Source: Acidobacteriota bacterium (lineage in GTDB: Bacteria; Acidobacteriota; Blastocatellia; UBA7656). From it: DNA of 64,000 nucleotides. The position numbers and the translations under genes are program-made. Each line of letters opens with the position of its first letter. Position 1 is the first letter of the stretch. The notes under the pieces are model-generated. The model saw nothing but the letters and a program-made list of their open reading frames with translations. It was not told where the DNA came from and ran no database searches. Where the stretch lies: contig JBFMDH010000004.1 in assembly GCA_040754075.1 (NCBI GenBank), positions 1-64,000 on the forward strand. Reading direction: 5' to 3'. This document shows positions 8,196-17,676 of the stretch, one piece after another.

Positions 8196-8300
8196 GGTGA
8201 TGACGGTTACAGCGTGACAGGTGACGAGACCAGGGGGGATTGCCCAAAGGTCAACCGCGAAATTTTAACCCGCGTTCGTCACCGCGCACGGGTAACGCTT
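8196..8300. repeat. Degenerate inverted array, rpsH-rplF spacer
   Basis: The left part (GTTACAGCGTGACAGGTGACGA, ending 8227) is partly complementary to CGTCACCGCGCACGGGTAACG on the right (8277-8297). The GTGACAG/GTGACGA unit is heptameric. Several mismatches suggest an eroded family member. Confidence 0.55.
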
Positions 8301-8322
8301 CAAAGATTTTGGAGTTTGTGAA

Positions 8323-8877
8323 ATGTCAAGAATAGGTAAAAAACCGATAGCTTTACCGAAAGGCGTAAAAATTAATATCGCCGACGGCAATATTGAAGTG
8401 GCGGGACCGAAAGGCACCTTGTCGACAAAAATTCCTGAAGGCGTAAGCCTGCGGGTTGAAAACGATCAACTGCTTGCCGAACGTAGCGGTGATGACAAAG
8501 CCGCATTGCACGGCTTGATCCGCGCCCTGGTTGCCAATGCGGTGACCGGCGTAACCGAAGGGTTTTCCCGGCAGATGGATATCGTCGGCGTCGGTTATAA
8601 AGTCGAAATGCAGAAGAATCGAGTGGTTTTCAACCTCGGCTATTCGCATCCGATTGAATTTCCTCTGCCCACAGGCATTGATGTCAAAATTGAGAAGGTC
8701 AATAAACAGATTCCGCAGTATCAGACTACCTTGACCATCACCGGCATCGACAAACAGCAGGTCGGGCAGATTGCCGCCGATATGCACAGTTTGCGCAAGC
8801 CCGACCCTTACAAGGGTAAAGGCGTGCGTTATGCCGGCAAACAATTGAAACTCAAACCCGGCAAGACCGGAAAATAA
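8323..8877 (+). CDS. rplF: 50S ribosomal protein L6 (uL6)
   Basis: L6 lies near the GTPase-associated centre of the 50S subunit. The 184-residue product starts [14 protein letters not shown], includes the two repeated L6 domains and the C-terminal signature with [17 protein letters not shown] near residues 157-173. Length is typical. A GGAGTTTG Shine-Dalgarno precedes the ATG. Confidence 0.97.
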   Translation: MSRIGKKPIALPKGVKINIADGNIEVAGPKGTLSTKIPEGVSLRVENDQLLAERSGDDKAALHGLIRALVANAVTGVTEGFSRQMDIVGVGYKVEMQKNRVVFNLGYSHPIEFPLPTGIDVKIEKVNKQIPQYQTTLTITGIDKQQVGQIAADMHSLRKPDPYKGKGVRYAGKQLKLKPGKTGK

Positions 8878-8885
8878 TTTTAAGA

Positions 8886-8966
8886 AAGTATGAAGTATGA
8901 ACGATGAACGATGAACAGAAGAAAGAAATTTCTTACTTCCTCGTTCATCGTTCCGCCTTCATCGTT
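8886..8966. repeat. Inverted heptamer array (GATGAAC type), rplF-rplR spacer
   Basis: Left arm 8886-8918 contains AGTATGA/AGTATGA/ACGATGA/ACGATGA/AC. Right arm 8941-8966 contains TCGTTCA/TCGTTCC/GCCTTCA/TCG. Pairing is good with a few mismatches and a 20-base loop containing its own GAAATTTC palindrome. Confidence 0.85.
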
Positions 8967-9019
8967 TTTTAAGTTGCTGAAGTGACGCTCTGGGCGCAAT
9001 CAGCAAACAGGAAAAGATT

Positions 9020-9376
9020 ATGGCAAACAAAGATAAAAATCAGGTTCGTCGCGCTGTTCATACGCGCATTCGCAAGAAAATTTCCGGCACTTCGGAGCGT
9101 CCGCGCCTGGCGATTTTCCGTAGCCTCAATCACATTTATGCGCAGGTGATTGATGACGTGAGCGGCGTAACGCTGGCATCGGCTTCGACCACTGAAAAAC
9201 AGTTTGGCAATACCGGCGGCAATGTGGCTGCGGCAAAAGAGGTCGGCAAACTGATTGCCGAACGCGCCAAAGAGAAAGGTCTCACGCAGGTGGTTTTCGA
9301 TAGGGGCGGTTACATCTATCACGGACGGGTAAAAAGTTTGGCAGAAGCCGCTCGCGAAGCGGGACTGGAGTTTTAA
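9020..9376 (+). CDS. rplR: 50S ribosomal protein L18 (uL18)
   Basis: L18 binds 5S rRNA with L5. The 118-residue product has the basic N-terminus [53 protein letters not shown] and ends with [19 protein letters not shown], the canonical C-terminus. rpsE starts 3 bases after the stop, so these two are almost certainly coupled. Confidence 0.97.
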   Translation: MANKDKNQVRRAVHTRIRKKISGTSERPRLAIFRSLNHIYAQVIDDVSGVTLASASTTEKQFGNTGGNVAAAKEVGKLIAERAKEKGLTQVVFDRGGYIYHGRVKSLAEAAREAGLEF

Positions 9377-9379
9377 GGC

Positions 9380-9877
9380 ATGAAAGAATTAATTGACGCA
9401 TCAGGATTGGACTTAAAAGATCAGGTGATTTCCATCAACCGCGTGACCAAAGTGGTTAAGGGCGGAAAAAATTTATCGTTTGCCGCTTTAGTGGTTGTCG
9501 GCAATGAAAACGGCATTGTCGGTTTCGGTTCAGGCAAAGCGCGAGAAGTTCCGCTGGCGATTAAAAAAGGACTGGAAGCGGCAAAGAAGAATTTGATTCG
9601 TGTGTCGCTTTCCGGTAACACCATCCCGCATCAAGTCACCGGCGTATATGGCGCAGGTCGGGTGTTACTCAAACCCGCGCCCGAAGGCAAAGGCGTGATT
9701 GCCGGTGGTCCGGTGCGCGCGATTATGCAACTCGTCGGGGTTCGCGATGTGGTGACCAAATCCATCGGCACCTCGAATCCGCACAATGTGGTGCGCGCCA
9801 CGTTTGAAGGGTTGCGCGACCTCAAAGACCCCAAGAGCGTCACTCGGCTTAGAAAACAAAGCGCCGAAGAGATGTAA
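9380..9877 (+). CDS. rpsE: 30S ribosomal protein S5 (uS5)
   Basis: S5 shapes the mRNA entry channel and affects decoding accuracy. The 165-residue product has [19 protein letters not shown] (the loop linked to spectinomycin response in other bacteria), the double-stranded-RNA-binding-like N-domain with [12 protein letters not shown] and [11 protein letters not shown], and the C-domain [18 protein letters not shown]. Length is normal. Confidence 0.97.
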   Translation: MKELIDASGLDLKDQVISINRVTKVVKGGKNLSFAALVVVGNENGIVGFGSGKAREVPLAIKKGLEAAKKNLIRVSLSGNTIPHQVTGVYGAGRVLLKPAPEGKGVIAGGPVRAIMQLVGVRDVVTKSIGTSNPHNVVRATFEGLRDLKDPKSVTRLRKQSAEEM

Positions 9878-9948
9878 AACCAGCGCGTGATTAACGGTCT
9901 GTGTGAAGCAGATAAAATCGCGCGATATTTTGAATTGGAGTGAATGTC

Positions 9949-10140
9949 ATGGCAGCAGCCAAAGAGAACAAAATCAGGATTCAATGGTATCGTTCGACCA
10001 TCGCGACGAATAAAAATCATAAAACCATTGTTCGCAGTCTGGGACTGACGAAATTGAATCAAATCGTTGAACGCCCGGATACCCCGGCAATTCGCGGAAT
10101 GGTCAACAAGGTTCCGCACTTGCTGAGAATCGTTGAATAG
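9949..10140 (+). CDS. rpmD: 50S ribosomal protein L30 (uL30)
   Basis: L30 is a small 50S protein present in many but not all bacteria. Starting at the ATG at 9949 gives 63 residues with [42 protein letters not shown] and the [11 protein letters not shown] ending. A GTG 9 bases earlier lies on top of the GGAG Shine-Dalgarno (9936-9940) and is unlikely to be used. Confidence 0.94.
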   Translation: MAAAKENKIRIQWYRSTIATNKNHKTIVRSLGLTKLNQIVERPDTPAIRGMVNKVPHLLRIVE

Positions 10141-10234
10141 TTAAATACACGGCTGTCGCTAACCGGACAGGTTTGAAGGAAACGGATTTCCGGCAGTTGT
10201 TCGCAACCGGCTTGCGACTTTTGGAGTTTTGAAA

Positions 10235-10717
10235 ATGGCACTAGGCATACATAACATCGGTGCTCCCAAGGGAGCCAACAAAAATAAAAAAAGGGTCGGG
10301 CGTGGTCCGGGTTCAGGTCATGGCAAAACCTCGGCTCGCGGTAACAAAGGTCAAAAATCGCGTTCAGGTTATTCAAGCCGTCCAGGGTTTGAAGGCGGGC
10401 AGATGCCTTTGCAAAGACGGTTGCCGAAACGCGGGTTTACCAACATCTTCAAGACCAAATGGCTTGAAGTCAAACTGTCAGACCTGGAGCGCAAATTTGA
10501 AGCGAATGAAAGCATCACCCCGGAATTGATGGCTGAACGCGGGTTGATTAAAAAAGGTCAACTGCGCAATCACGATGGCGTGGTGATTCTCGGCAGCGGC
10601 GAGTTGACGAAATCGCTGAATGTCACGGCGCATCGTTTTACCAAAGGCGCAAAAGAAAAAATTGAAGCCGCTGGCGGCAAAACATCCCTGGTTGGGGCGA
10701 CTTCCTTTGAAGCCTAG
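10235..10717 (+). CDS. rplO: 50S ribosomal protein L15 (uL15)
   Basis: L15 is a late assembly protein with a long RNA-penetrating N-terminus. The ATG at 10235 gives 160 residues; a TTG two codons earlier is less favourable relative to the GGAGTTTT site. Recognisable parts are the glycine/basic stretch [37 protein letters not shown] and the C-terminal domain with [15 protein letters not shown] and KIEAAGG. It is followed by a 215-base spacer before secY. Confidence 0.96.
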   Translation: MALGIHNIGAPKGANKNKKRVGRGPGSGHGKTSARGNKGQKSRSGYSSRPGFEGGQMPLQRRLPKRGFTNIFKTKWLEVKLSDLERKFEANESITPELMAERGLIKKGQLRNHDGVVILGSGELTKSLNVTAHRFTKGAKEKIEAAGGKTSLVGATSFEA

Positions 10718-10798
10718 TTGCCAACCGGTTGCACTATCGCCCGGTAAATATTGCAAAGCGGTCTTTGACCACGAATAGCAGAGAATGATAAAAGTTAT

Positions 10799-10816
10799 GG
10801 CGGTCACCCGACCGCC
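10799..10816 (+). other. Perfect small hairpin in rplO-secY spacer
   Basis: GGCGGTC (10799-10805) pairs with GACCGCC (10810-10816) over a 4-base ACCC loop. A TATGCGTTTT follows, too weak to call a terminator; it may reduce rather than stop transcription into secY. Confidence 0.5.
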
Positions 10817-10856
10817 TATGCGTTTTCAAGGGTTATTAGTGGCGGTGACTAAATTG

Positions 10857-10913
10857 TGATGGGCGAAGAGTGGTGAGTGACGAAGAAAAAATCGTTGCTT
10901 ATCGCTTATCACT
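10857..10913. repeat. Degenerate inverted repeat before secY
   Basis: GTGATGG, AGTGGTGAGTGACGAAG on the left and GCTTATCGCTTATCACT on the right are partly complementary with heptamer-like periodicity. It is a weak member of the array family, ending 20 bases before the secY start. Confidence 0.4.
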
Positions 10914-10932
10914 ACCTTAGAGGTTCAATCTC

Positions 10933-12390
10933 ATGCTTGAGAATTTCCTGAATAGTATACGCAATATTTTTATTATTCCTGAGTTGCGTAAACGCCTGTT
11001 GTTTACGCTGGCAATGCTTGCGGTTTATCGCATCGGTTCACATGTTCGCACGCCCAACATTGACCCCGTGGCGCTCGAAGACCTGTGGGATAAAGGTGAA
11101 TTGCAACGCTCTCTGGTCGGCGTTCTCGATTTATTTTCGGGCGGCAATTTTAAAGTGGTCTCGATATTTGCGCTCGGCATCACGCCTTACATCACCGCTT
11201 CAATTATTTTGCAATTAATGACCGTGGTGTGGGGGCGTTTGAAAGCTTTGCAGGAAGAAGGCGAACTGGGGCGCAGAAAAATTACTCAGTATACCCGTTA
11301 TTTAACGGTGGTGCTTTGCGCCGTGCAATCCTTTGGCATTGCTTATTGGTTAAAGAATCAGGTGTCCACGGTTGGTCCCCTGGTTCCCGATGCCGGATGG
11401 TCGTTCATCCCGCTCACTATGTTGACGCTGGCAACCGGCACCACATTTATTATGTGGCTTGGTGAACAAATTACCGAACGGGGTATTGGCAACGGTATCA
11501 GTTTGATTATTTTTGCCGGTATCGTGTTGCGGTTGCCTTCGGCTTCGCAACAGGTTTATGAAAAAATGGTAAGTGGCAGCACGACACAAGCCTTGGGGGT
11601 GATTTTACTGATTCTCGCTATGGTTTTGGTGATTGCGGCAATTGTGTTCGTAGAACGTGGGTTTAGAAAGATAGCCATCAATCATGCGCGAAGAATGGTT
11701 GGTCGCCAGGCGATTCCGCAACAGCAAACCCACATGCCTTTGAAAGTCAACATGGCTGGAGTTATCCCGGTGATTTTTGCTTCGTCAATTTTGGCTTTTC
11801 CACAGACGATTCTCGGTTTCCTCGGCGGCATGAATCAAGCCATTGAACCGGGGACCCTGAAAGGTTGGTTGTTGACCTTTGTTAGAGATTTAGGGCAAAC
11901 CAGCCATCCGTTGCATATGTTCATCTATGCAGCAGCGATTATCTTTTTCACCTTCTTTTATGTTTCTATCATCTTCAATACGGATGAAGTAGCCAACAAC
12001 CTGCGTAAAAGCGGGGCATTCGTTCCGGGTATTCGTCCGGGCAAACATACTTCGGATTATTTCAGCGACATTTTGACGCGATTGACCACCGTTGGCGCGA
12101 TCTATCTGGCTTTGGTTGCGTTGTTGCCGGGCATCTTGCTGCAAGGCATCCAACTCGGAGCGTTGCCGTTTATCGGCGAATCGCTCGATAGCCTGCTCAG
12201 ACAAACGCCGTTGACCTCCTGGTTACTGACCGGTGTTGGGCTGCAATTCCTTTTCGGTGGCACCAGTTTGTTAATCGTCATCGGGGTCGCGATGGATACC
12301 ATGAATCAGATTGAGTCGCAATTGATCATGCGCCATTATGATGGCTTCTTTGGCAAGGGGCGGCGCATTAAAGCGCGCAGAGCCTATTAA
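10933..12390 (+). CDS. secY: Preprotein translocase subunit SecY
   Basis: SecY is the protein-conducting channel of the Sec translocon in the inner membrane. The 485-residue product has the expected ten hydrophobic segments, the N-terminal [37 protein letters not shown] with the plug region before it, [10 protein letters not shown]-like [19 protein letters not shown], and the cytosolic loop [14 protein letters not shown]. Length is slightly above E. coli SecY (443), mainly from inserts in the periplasmic loops. Standard position between rplO and adk; adk begins 5 bases after the stop. Confidence 0.97.
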   Translation: MLENFLNSIRNIFIIPELRKRLLFTLAMLAVYRIGSHVRTPNIDPVALEDLWDKGELQRSLVGVLDLFSGGNFKVVSIFALGITPYITASIILQLMTVVWGRLKALQEEGELGRRKITQYTRYLTVVLCAVQSFGIAYWLKNQVSTVGPLVPDAGWSFIPLTMLTLATGTTFIMWLGEQITERGIGNGISLIIFAGIVLRLPSASQQVYEKMVSGSTTQALGVILLILAMVLVIAAIVFVERGFRKIAINHARRMVGRQAIPQQQTHMPLKVNMAGVIPVIFASSILAFPQTILGFLGGMNQAIEPGTLKGWLLTFVRDLGQTSHPLHMFIYAAAIIFFTFFYVSIIFNTDEVANNLRKSGAFVPGIRPGKHTSDYFSDILTRLTTVGAIYLALVALLPGILLQGIQLGALPFIGESLDSLLRQTPLTSWLLTGVGLQFLFGGTSLLIVIGVAMDTMNQIESQLIMRHYDGFFGKGRRIKARRAY

Positions 12391-12395
12391 TTCAT

Positions 12396-13067
12396 ATGCC
12401 TGAAATAATCATCTTGATGGGACCGCAGGGCGCGGGCAAGGGAACACAAGCGCAGATGTTGGCAGAGCGATTTGCTCTGCCAATTGTCGCTACAGGGGAC
12501 ATTTTACGCGCCGTTGCCAAAACCGATACGCCGCTTGGACGTCAGGTGAAAGAGATGCAGGACGCCGGCAATCTGGTTTCCGATGATATTCTCGCCGAGT
12601 TAATCAATGAACGCACCCGTCAGGATGATTGTCTGAATGGTTATTTGCTCGATGGCTTTCCGCGCACCGTGCCGCAGACCGAACTGCTTGAACAACTCGC
12701 CCGGCAACAAGGGCATTCGATAACCGTCATCAGCATTGATGTGCCGAGAGATTTACTGTTCAAGCGACTGGCAGGGCGGTTGACCTGCTCCAATCCGAGT
12801 TGTGGGCGCATCTATAATATTTATTTCAAGCCGCCTAAAGTTGCAGGCAAATGCGATGTTTGCGGAAGCGACCTGTACAAGCGTGATGATGATACTGAAG
12901 AAGCCATTGCCAAACGATTGGCGGAGTACGACAAGAAGACCAAACCCTTACTGGATTATTTTGCGCAAACCGAGAGATTGAAAATCGTCGATGGCACTCT
13001 CCCGCCAACCGAAGTGTTTGATGCGATTGCGCAAGCAGTCAATAAGGTTGCCGCGGATGTTGCCTGA
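12396..13067 (+). CDS. adk: Adenylate kinase, zinc-LID type
   Basis: Adk converts ATP and AMP to two ADP in the cytosol. The 223-residue product has the P-loop GPQGAGKGT at residues 9-17, the AMP-binding DGFPRT, and the long LID domain. The LID has Cys131, Cys136, Cys153 and Cys156 in a zinc-ribbon arrangement, as in Gram-positive and many other adenylate kinases but not E. coli. It is 5 bases downstream of secY, so co-expression is likely. Confidence 0.97.
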   Translation: MPEIIILMGPQGAGKGTQAQMLAERFALPIVATGDILRAVAKTDTPLGRQVKEMQDAGNLVSDDILAELINERTRQDDCLNGYLLDGFPRTVPQTELLEQLARQQGHSITVISIDVPRDLLFKRLAGRLTCSNPSCGRIYNIYFKPPKVAGKCDVCGSDLYKRDDDTEEAIAKRLAEYDKKTKPLLDYFAQTERLKIVDGTLPPTEVFDAIAQAVNKVAADVA

Positions 13068-13071
13068 GCGT

Positions 13072-13098
13072 TTGCCGCTGATAGGGGATTGTTATAAT
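13072..13098 (+). promoter_or_regulatory. Possible leaderless promoter of map
   Basis: A consensus -10 TATAAT at 13093-13098 ends 8 bases before the map ATG, with a TTGCCG-like -35 at 13072-13077 and a short 15-base spacer. Transcription would begin close to the A of the ATG. No Shine-Dalgarno is visible between. Confidence 0.5.
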
Positions 13099-13106
13099 TT
13101 GATTTT

Positions 13107-13880
13107 ATGATTATTAGAAAATCAAAAGTGGAAATAGACAAGATGCGGGCTTCGGGCAAAATTGTCGCCCAGGTTTTGCAAAAGCTTACGGTGATGGTTG
13201 AGCCGGGAATTACCACACTTGATTTAGACCGCGAAGCTGAACGCATGATTCGCGATGCAGGTGGCTATCCAACTTTCAAAGGCTATCATGGTTATCCGGC
13301 ATCGCTTTGTACTTCAATCAATGAAGAAGTGGTTCACGGTATTCCGAGCGACAAACGCAAATTGCGCGAAGGCGATATTATCGGCATTGATTGCGGTGTG
13401 ACCTTGCAAGGTTATGTTGGGGACTCCGCCGTAACCGTTCCGGTCGGTAGAATCAGCGATGAGGTGGCGAAATTATTGGAGGCGACCAGACAATCGCTGT
13501 TTCAGGCAATTGAACAATGTCGCGTCGGCAACCGGCTCGGCGATGTCGGATTTGCCGTACAAGCGTATGTCGAATCGCGTGGCTATTCGGTGGTGCGCAA
13601 TTACTGCGGTCACGGCATCGGTCGCGCCATGCACGAAGACCCGCAAGTTCCCAATTATGGCGACCCCGGCAAAGGCACGGTGATTCGCGAAGGGTTGGTG
13701 ATCGCCATTGAGCCGATGATTAATCTTGGCGGGCATCACGTCAAACAACTCGCGGACGGATGGACGGTGATAACCATTGATGGCAAGCCTTCCGCGCATT
13801 TTGAGCATACGATTGCCATCACCCAGGAGGGACCCGAGGTCTTAACCCTTCCTGTAGAAGCGGCTACGGCAAGTCATTAA
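13107..13880 (+). CDS. map: Methionine aminopeptidase type I
   Basis: Map removes the initiator methionine from nascent proteins. The 257-residue product has [15 protein letters not shown] at the start, the metal-ligand region [18 protein letters not shown], the catalytic-histidine segment [14 protein letters not shown], and the second ligand stretch [10 protein letters not shown], ending with the HFEHTIAIT signature. All five metal ligands seem present. A TATAAT box sits just before the start codon, so it may be transcribed separately from secY-adk as well as with it. Confidence 0.97.
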   Translation: MIIRKSKVEIDKMRASGKIVAQVLQKLTVMVEPGITTLDLDREAERMIRDAGGYPTFKGYHGYPASLCTSINEEVVHGIPSDKRKLREGDIIGIDCGVTLQGYVGDSAVTVPVGRISDEVAKLLEATRQSLFQAIEQCRVGNRLGDVGFAVQAYVESRGYSVVRNYCGHGIGRAMHEDPQVPNYGDPGKGTVIREGLVIAIEPMINLGGHHVKQLADGWTVITIDGKPSAHFEHTIAITQEGPEVLTLPVEAATASH

Positions 13881-13909
13881 AATGGTCATAATCGGACTGC
13901 AAACTTAGG

Positions 13910-13938
13910 TTGCGCACATTATATCAGGATGGTATAGT
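13910..13938 (+). promoter_or_regulatory. Sigma70-type promoter before rpmJ
   Basis: -35 TTGCGC (13910-13915), 17-base spacer, -10 TATAGT (13933-13938). Transcription would start near 13945, giving a leader of about 55 bases to rpmJ. It lies where infA is normally found and would drive rpmJ-rpsM-rpsK-rpsD-rpoA-rplQ. Confidence 0.7.
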
Positions 13939-13999
13939 ATCCGTTTCTTGCGCGCAGGATTTCTCTGCATGGCGCATAAACACCGGAAGGTATAAAACA

Positions 14000-14113
14000 A
14001 TGAAAGTCAGAGCATCAGTTAAAAAAATCTGTGAAAATTGCAAAGTGATTCACCGCCGTGGTGTGGTGCGGGTGATTTGCACGAATCCCAAGCACAAGCA
14101 GCGACAAGGATAA
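14000..14113 (+). CDS. rpmJ: 50S ribosomal protein L36 (bL36), zinc form
   Basis: L36 is the smallest 50S protein. Starting at the ATG at 14000 gives 37 residues, the family length; the longer in-frame upstream reading is leader sequence containing a promoter. [15 protein letters not shown], then Cys27 and His32, give the zinc set Cys11, Cys14, Cys27, His32. A CGGAAGG Shine-Dalgarno precedes it. Confidence 0.95.
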   Translation: MKVRASVKKICENCKVIHRRGVVRVICTNPKHKQRQG

Positions 14114-14147
14114 TCGCGGCTGTTTGATTTAATGATAACGGAGTTTT

Positions 14148-14531
14148 ATGGCACGTATAGCAGGTGTAGATTTACCAGCAAACAAAAGAGCCGAAATCGG
14201 CCTCACTTACATTTATGGTATTGGACGCGCTCGCGCCAATAAGATACTTGGCGAAGCCGCGATTGATATTAACAAAAGAATTCGTGAATTGAGCGAAGAG
14301 GAAGTCAACCGCATTCGCACCATCATTGACCAGCAAGGACTCGTCGAAGGGGATTTGCGCAAGCAAATTCAAATGGACATCAAACGCTTGATGGACATTG
14401 GTTGCTATCGCGGCTTGCGTCATCGCAGAGGACTTCCGGTTCGCGGTCAACGTACACATACCAATGCGCGCACTCGCAAGGGTCCGCGTCGCGCCACGGT
14501 TGCTAAGAAGAAAGCTCCGGGCAAGAAGTAA
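14148..14531 (+). CDS. rpsM: 30S ribosomal protein S13 (uS13)
   Basis: S13 sits in the 30S head and contacts the P-site tRNA and L5. The 127-residue product starts [20 protein letters not shown] and contains [11 protein letters not shown], the HhH-like region, and the basic tail with [20 protein letters not shown]. Standard length. ACGGAG precedes the ATG. Confidence 0.97.
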   Translation: MARIAGVDLPANKRAEIGLTYIYGIGRARANKILGEAAIDINKRIRELSEEEVNRIRTIIDQQGLVEGDLRKQIQMDIKRLMDIGCYRGLRHRRGLPVRGQRTHTNARTRKGPRRATVAKKKAPGKK

Positions 14532-14599
14532 GGACTGAGTGCTGAATGCTGAGGACTGAGGGGAAATACATTCTGCTCAGTCCTCAGCATTCAGTCCTC
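14532..14599. repeat. Inverted heptamer array (ACTGAGG type), rpsM-rpsK spacer
   Basis: Left arm GGACTGA/GTGCTGA/ATGCTGA/GGACTGAG (14532-14560) and right arm CTCAGTC/CTCAGCA/TTCAGTC/CTC (14576-14599). TGAATGCTGAGGACTGAG pairs without mismatch except one, loop about 15 bases. Even the odd inner unit (ATGCTGA) is matched by a compensating unit in the other arm. Confidence 0.93.
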
Positions 14600-14616
14600 G
14601 TAACTTTTGGAAGGTT

Positions 14617-15024
14617 ATGGCAAAAGCACAAGTAAAAAGCGGTAAAAAGAAAACCTTTAAGAAAAAAGAGAAGAAGATAATTCCGCAGGGGATTGTTCAC
14701 ATTCAAGCAAGCTTTAATAACACGCTGGTGGCAATCACTGACCTCGGAGGCAATTTAATCAGCCAGTCATCGGCTGGGGCGCTCGGCTTTCACGGATCGC
14801 GAAAGGGTACGCCATTTGCCGCTCAACAAGCAGCAATGAAAGCCGCTCAGGTTGCCAAAGATATGGGCATGCAATCCTGTGAGGTTCGCGTGAAAGGTCC
14901 CGGTTCGGGACGTGAATCGGCAGTCCGCGCGATTCAAACCATGGGCATCGAAGTGCGGGTCATTCGTGATGTGACGCCGATTCCACATAACGGTTGCCGA
15001 CCGAGCAAACGCCGCAGAGTCTAA
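14617..15024 (+). CDS. rpsK: 30S ribosomal protein S11 (uS11)
   Basis: S11 is part of the 30S platform near the E site. The 135-residue product has a lysine-rich N-terminal tail, then [52 protein letters not shown] and the [21 protein letters not shown] end, all family hallmarks. A TTTTGGAAGG sequence precedes the ATG. Confidence 0.97.
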   Translation: MAKAQVKSGKKKTFKKKEKKIIPQGIVHIQASFNNTLVAITDLGGNLISQSSAGALGFHGSRKGTPFAAQQAAMKAAQVAKDMGMQSCEVRVKGPGSGRESAVRAIQTMGIEVRVIRDVTPIPHNGCRPSKRRRV

Positions 15025-15044
15025 CGCTTTTCGATATTGTTGTG

Positions 15045-15120
15045 AGGGCTAAGCGTTTTTCAACGCAGAAAAACGTCTAGCCCTTGCTTTGCATTTTAGT
15101 CAAACGCTTAAAAAGCGTTT
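15045..15120 (+). promoter_or_regulatory. Two hairpins in rpsD leader
   Basis: Hairpin 1 pairs AGGGCTAAGCGTTTTTC (15045-15061) with GAAAAACGTCTAGCCCT (15068-15084) with one mismatch. Hairpin 2 pairs AAACGCTT (15102-15109) with AAGCGTTT (15113-15120). The unit is not heptameric. The position directly before rpsD suggests a control role, possibly binding of S4, which autoregulates rpsD leaders in Firmicutes; that is inference. Confidence 0.5.
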
Positions 15121-15194
15121 TAAAGGATGAAGGGCTATAAAAGCCTGTAAACTTTTGATTCCCGGCAAGGGAAAGAAAGACGGAGGAATAAACA

Positions 15195-15833
15195 TTGGCA
15201 AGGTATAGAGGTCCGGTGTGCCGTTTGTGCCGCCGCGAAGGAATGAAATTATTTTTGAAGGGGGAGCGCTGCTATAAGCCTTCTTGCCCGATTGAAAAAC
15301 GAGGCCCACAACCTCCCGGTCAACACGGTCGCAATGCCCGCCGTGGCAAATTAATCGGTTATGGCGAGCAGTTGCGCGAAAAACAAAAAGTCAAACGCAT
15401 TTACGGAATGCTTGAGCGTCAGTTCAGACTTTATTTTGAGCGTGCGGTTCGTATGAAAGGCGTAACTGGTGAAAATCTTTTAGCCCTGCTCGAACGTCGG
15501 CTCGATAACACAGTCTTTCGTCTGGGTTTTGCCACTTCTCGTCCTCAAGCGCGTCAACTCGTCAATCACGGTCATGTTACGGTAAACGGTAAAAAAGTTA
15601 ATATCCCCAGTTTCCAGGTGAAAGTCGGAGATGAAGTTGCCATCCATGAAGGAAGCCGCTCGAATATTCATATTCAAAGCGCCTTTCAAACGGCATCGGG
15701 ACGCGGGCGACCGAGTTGGCTCGAAGTCACCTCGGTTGAAGACATGCGTGGGCGTGTTGCCGCACTGCCGCGTCGTGAAGACATCGGTCAAAATATCAAC
15801 GAGCAACTTATCGTTGAACTCTACTCCAAGTAA
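15195..15833 (+). CDS. rpsD: 30S ribosomal protein S4 (uS4), zinc form, TTG start
   Basis: S4 initiates 16S rRNA folding and lines the mRNA entry site. The 212-residue product has Cys9, Cys12, Cys26 and Cys31 for zinc, [15 protein letters not shown], and the S4 RNA-binding domain with [15 protein letters not shown] and [21 protein letters not shown]. The start is TTG at 15195, supported by CGGAGG 9 bases before it and conserved [14 protein letters not shown] from that codon. Confidence 0.96.
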   Translation: MARYRGPVCRLCRREGMKLFLKGERCYKPSCPIEKRGPQPPGQHGRNARRGKLIGYGEQLREKQKVKRIYGMLERQFRLYFERAVRMKGVTGENLLALLERRLDNTVFRLGFATSRPQARQLVNHGHVTVNGKKVNIPSFQVKVGDEVAIHEGSRSNIHIQSAFQTASGRGRPSWLEVTSVEDMRGRVAALPRREDIGQNINEQLIVELYSK

Positions 15834-15899
15834 TTTTTAATTTTTAACTGGCGATGGTTAGCTCTGCTGTAACCGTCGCCCAGACCTGATGAGGGACTG

Positions 15900-16925
15900 A
15901 TGGAAAATACAGAAACTCAATTTTTAGTCGGATTTCAAAGACCCAAACGATTGGCTTGTGAAACGGAAACTTTAACGAGCCGATACGGAAAATTTTATGC
16001 TCATCCGTTTGAGCGTGGCTTCGGCACGACGATTGGCAATTGCCTGCGTCGCGCCCTGCTTTCATCGATTGAAGGCGCAGCCATCACTGCTGTTAAAATT
16101 GAAGGCGTTTTACACGAATTCTCATCGATACCCGGCGTTGTCGAAGACGCCACCGATATTATTCTCAATTTAAAGCGTATCCCGTTTAAATTGCATGGCG
16201 CGGGACCGAAAACTCTTCGCCTCACCAGCGAAACTGCCGGTGAAGTCCTGTCCGGCGCGATTGAAGCGGATGCCGATGTCGAAATTCTCGACCCCAATAT
16301 TCACGTGGCGACGATTTCCGAAGGCGGTTCCATCGATATTGAAATGCGTCTCAAACGTGGACGCGGTTATGTGTCCGCTGAACGCAATTTCGACGAAGAC
16401 CTGGCGGTTGGCTATATCCCGATTGACTCGGTTCACTCACCGGTAAAAAAAGTCAACTACACGGTTGAATCGGCGCGTCTCGGACAAGATACCGATTATG
16501 ACAAACTGACCATCGAAGTTTGGACGAACGGTTCGGTTAAACCGGAAAATGCCGTTGGCTTGGCTTCCAAATTGATTAAAGACCATATGCAAATCTTCAT
16601 CAATTTTGAAGAGGAGCCGGAACTGGTCGAATCGGAACCTGAAGAGGTCAAGAAATTTCCCGGACTCGATTCGCTCGACAAATCGGTCGACGAATTGGAA
16701 CTTTCGGTGCGCTCATATAATTGTTTGAAGAATGCCGATATTCGTTCGTTGCGCGAATTGGTGCAGAAGACTGAAGCGGAAATGCTCAAGACGAAAAACT
16801 TCGGACGTAAATCGCTCAATGAAATCAAAGATATTCTCCATTCGATGGGGCTTGATTTCGGTATGCGATTCGATGAGCAGGGGCGGGTTATTCAAGGTCC
16901 GGGTAACGACGGCTTTGGCAAATAA
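15900..16925 (+). CDS. rpoA: RNA polymerase alpha subunit
   Basis: RpoA dimerises to nucleate RNA polymerase and its C-terminal domain contacts UP elements and activators. The 341-residue product has the N-terminal assembly domain ([20 protein letters not shown] near residues 38-57, then [16 protein letters not shown]) and a C-terminal domain with [33 protein letters not shown]. Length is slightly above E. coli (329). It follows rpsD after 66 bases and precedes rplQ. Confidence 0.97.
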   Translation: MENTETQFLVGFQRPKRLACETETLTSRYGKFYAHPFERGFGTTIGNCLRRALLSSIEGAAITAVKIEGVLHEFSSIPGVVEDATDIILNLKRIPFKLHGAGPKTLRLTSETAGEVLSGAIEADADVEILDPNIHVATISEGGSIDIEMRLKRGRGYVSAERNFDEDLAVGYIPIDSVHSPVKKVNYTVESARLGQDTDYDKLTIEVWTNGSVKPENAVGLASKLIKDHMQIFINFEEEPELVESEPEEVKKFPGLDSLDKSVDELELSVRSYNCLKNADIRSLRELVQKTEAEMLKTKNFGRKSLNEIKDILHSMGLDFGMRFDEQGRVIQGPGNDGFGK

Positions 16926-16950
16926 TCGCATTTTTTAAGAGGGATTTATC

Positions 16951-17475
16951 ATGCGTCATAAAGTTGCACATAGAAAATTAGGTCGTACATCGGAACATCG
17001 CAAATCATTGCTCAGAAATCTTTGCACCTCACTTATCGTCAACGAAGCCGTCGTCACCACGCTTCCCAAGGCGAAAGAATTGCGCCCGTTTGCCGAACGC
17101 GCCATCACGCTTGGCAAACGCGCGCTTTCGGCAGAACCTGAACAGGCTGTGCATGCGCGGCGTCTGGCAGCCGGATATTTTCACGCCGGAAATACCAATC
17201 GCTTTCCCGATGGCACTTATAAACGCAAACAACCGAAACGCACAGCTGGCGTCTTAGCGGTGGATAAACTTTTCGGGGAATTGGCAGAGCGTTATTCGGA
17301 AAGACCGGGCGGCTATACGCGCATTCTCAAACTCGGCATCCGCAAAGGCGATGGCGCTGAGATGGCAATGATTGAACTGGTTGACCGCGCCGGTGAAAGC
17401 GAAGCCAGTACAGAACAACCGAAAGAAGCCAAAAAGAAACGCGGGCTTTTCGGGTTCGGCAAAAAATCCGAGTAG
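16951..17475 (+). CDS. rplQ: 50S ribosomal protein L17 (bL17) with C-terminal tail
   Basis: L17 sits near the tunnel exit. Residues 1-135 match the family: MRHKVAHRKLGRTSEHRKSL, NLCTSLIVNEAVVTTLPKAK, and GYTRILKLGIRKGDGAEMA. The product is 174 residues against the usual 115-130; the extra roughly 35 residues (QPKEAKKKRGLFGFGKKSE) form a charged, lysine/glycine-rich tail. It closes the alpha operon and is followed by an intrinsic terminator. Confidence 0.96.
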   Translation: MRHKVAHRKLGRTSEHRKSLLRNLCTSLIVNEAVVTTLPKAKELRPFAERAITLGKRALSAEPEQAVHARRLAAGYFHAGNTNRFPDGTYKRKQPKRTAGVLAVDKLFGELAERYSERPGGYTRILKLGIRKGDGAEMAMIELVDRAGESEASTEQPKEAKKKRGLFGFGKKSE

Positions 17476-17583
17476 CTTGAGTTAAGGTTCAATTCGCTGC
17501 CGAAGCGATGAGGCAAATTTTTCTGCTCAGGTGAAAGGTCAAATAGTTTTAGGTGAAACAGATTCACCTGTGTCAGGTATTCA

Positions 17584-17620
17584 AGCCTCAACCATTGGCG
17601 GTTGAGGCTTTCGTTTTCTT
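17584..17620 (+). terminator. Intrinsic terminator after rplQ
   Basis: AGCCTCAACC (17584-17593) pairs perfectly with GGTTGAGGCT (17600-17609), 6-base loop, followed by TTCGTTTTCTT. It lies 108 bases after the rplQ stop and ends the ribosomal cluster. Confidence 0.9.
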
Positions 17621-17676
17621 GAAGTGCTAATTAAAGCAAAGGGCAGATTATTAAAATTCTAACCAAAGAGGCGAAT

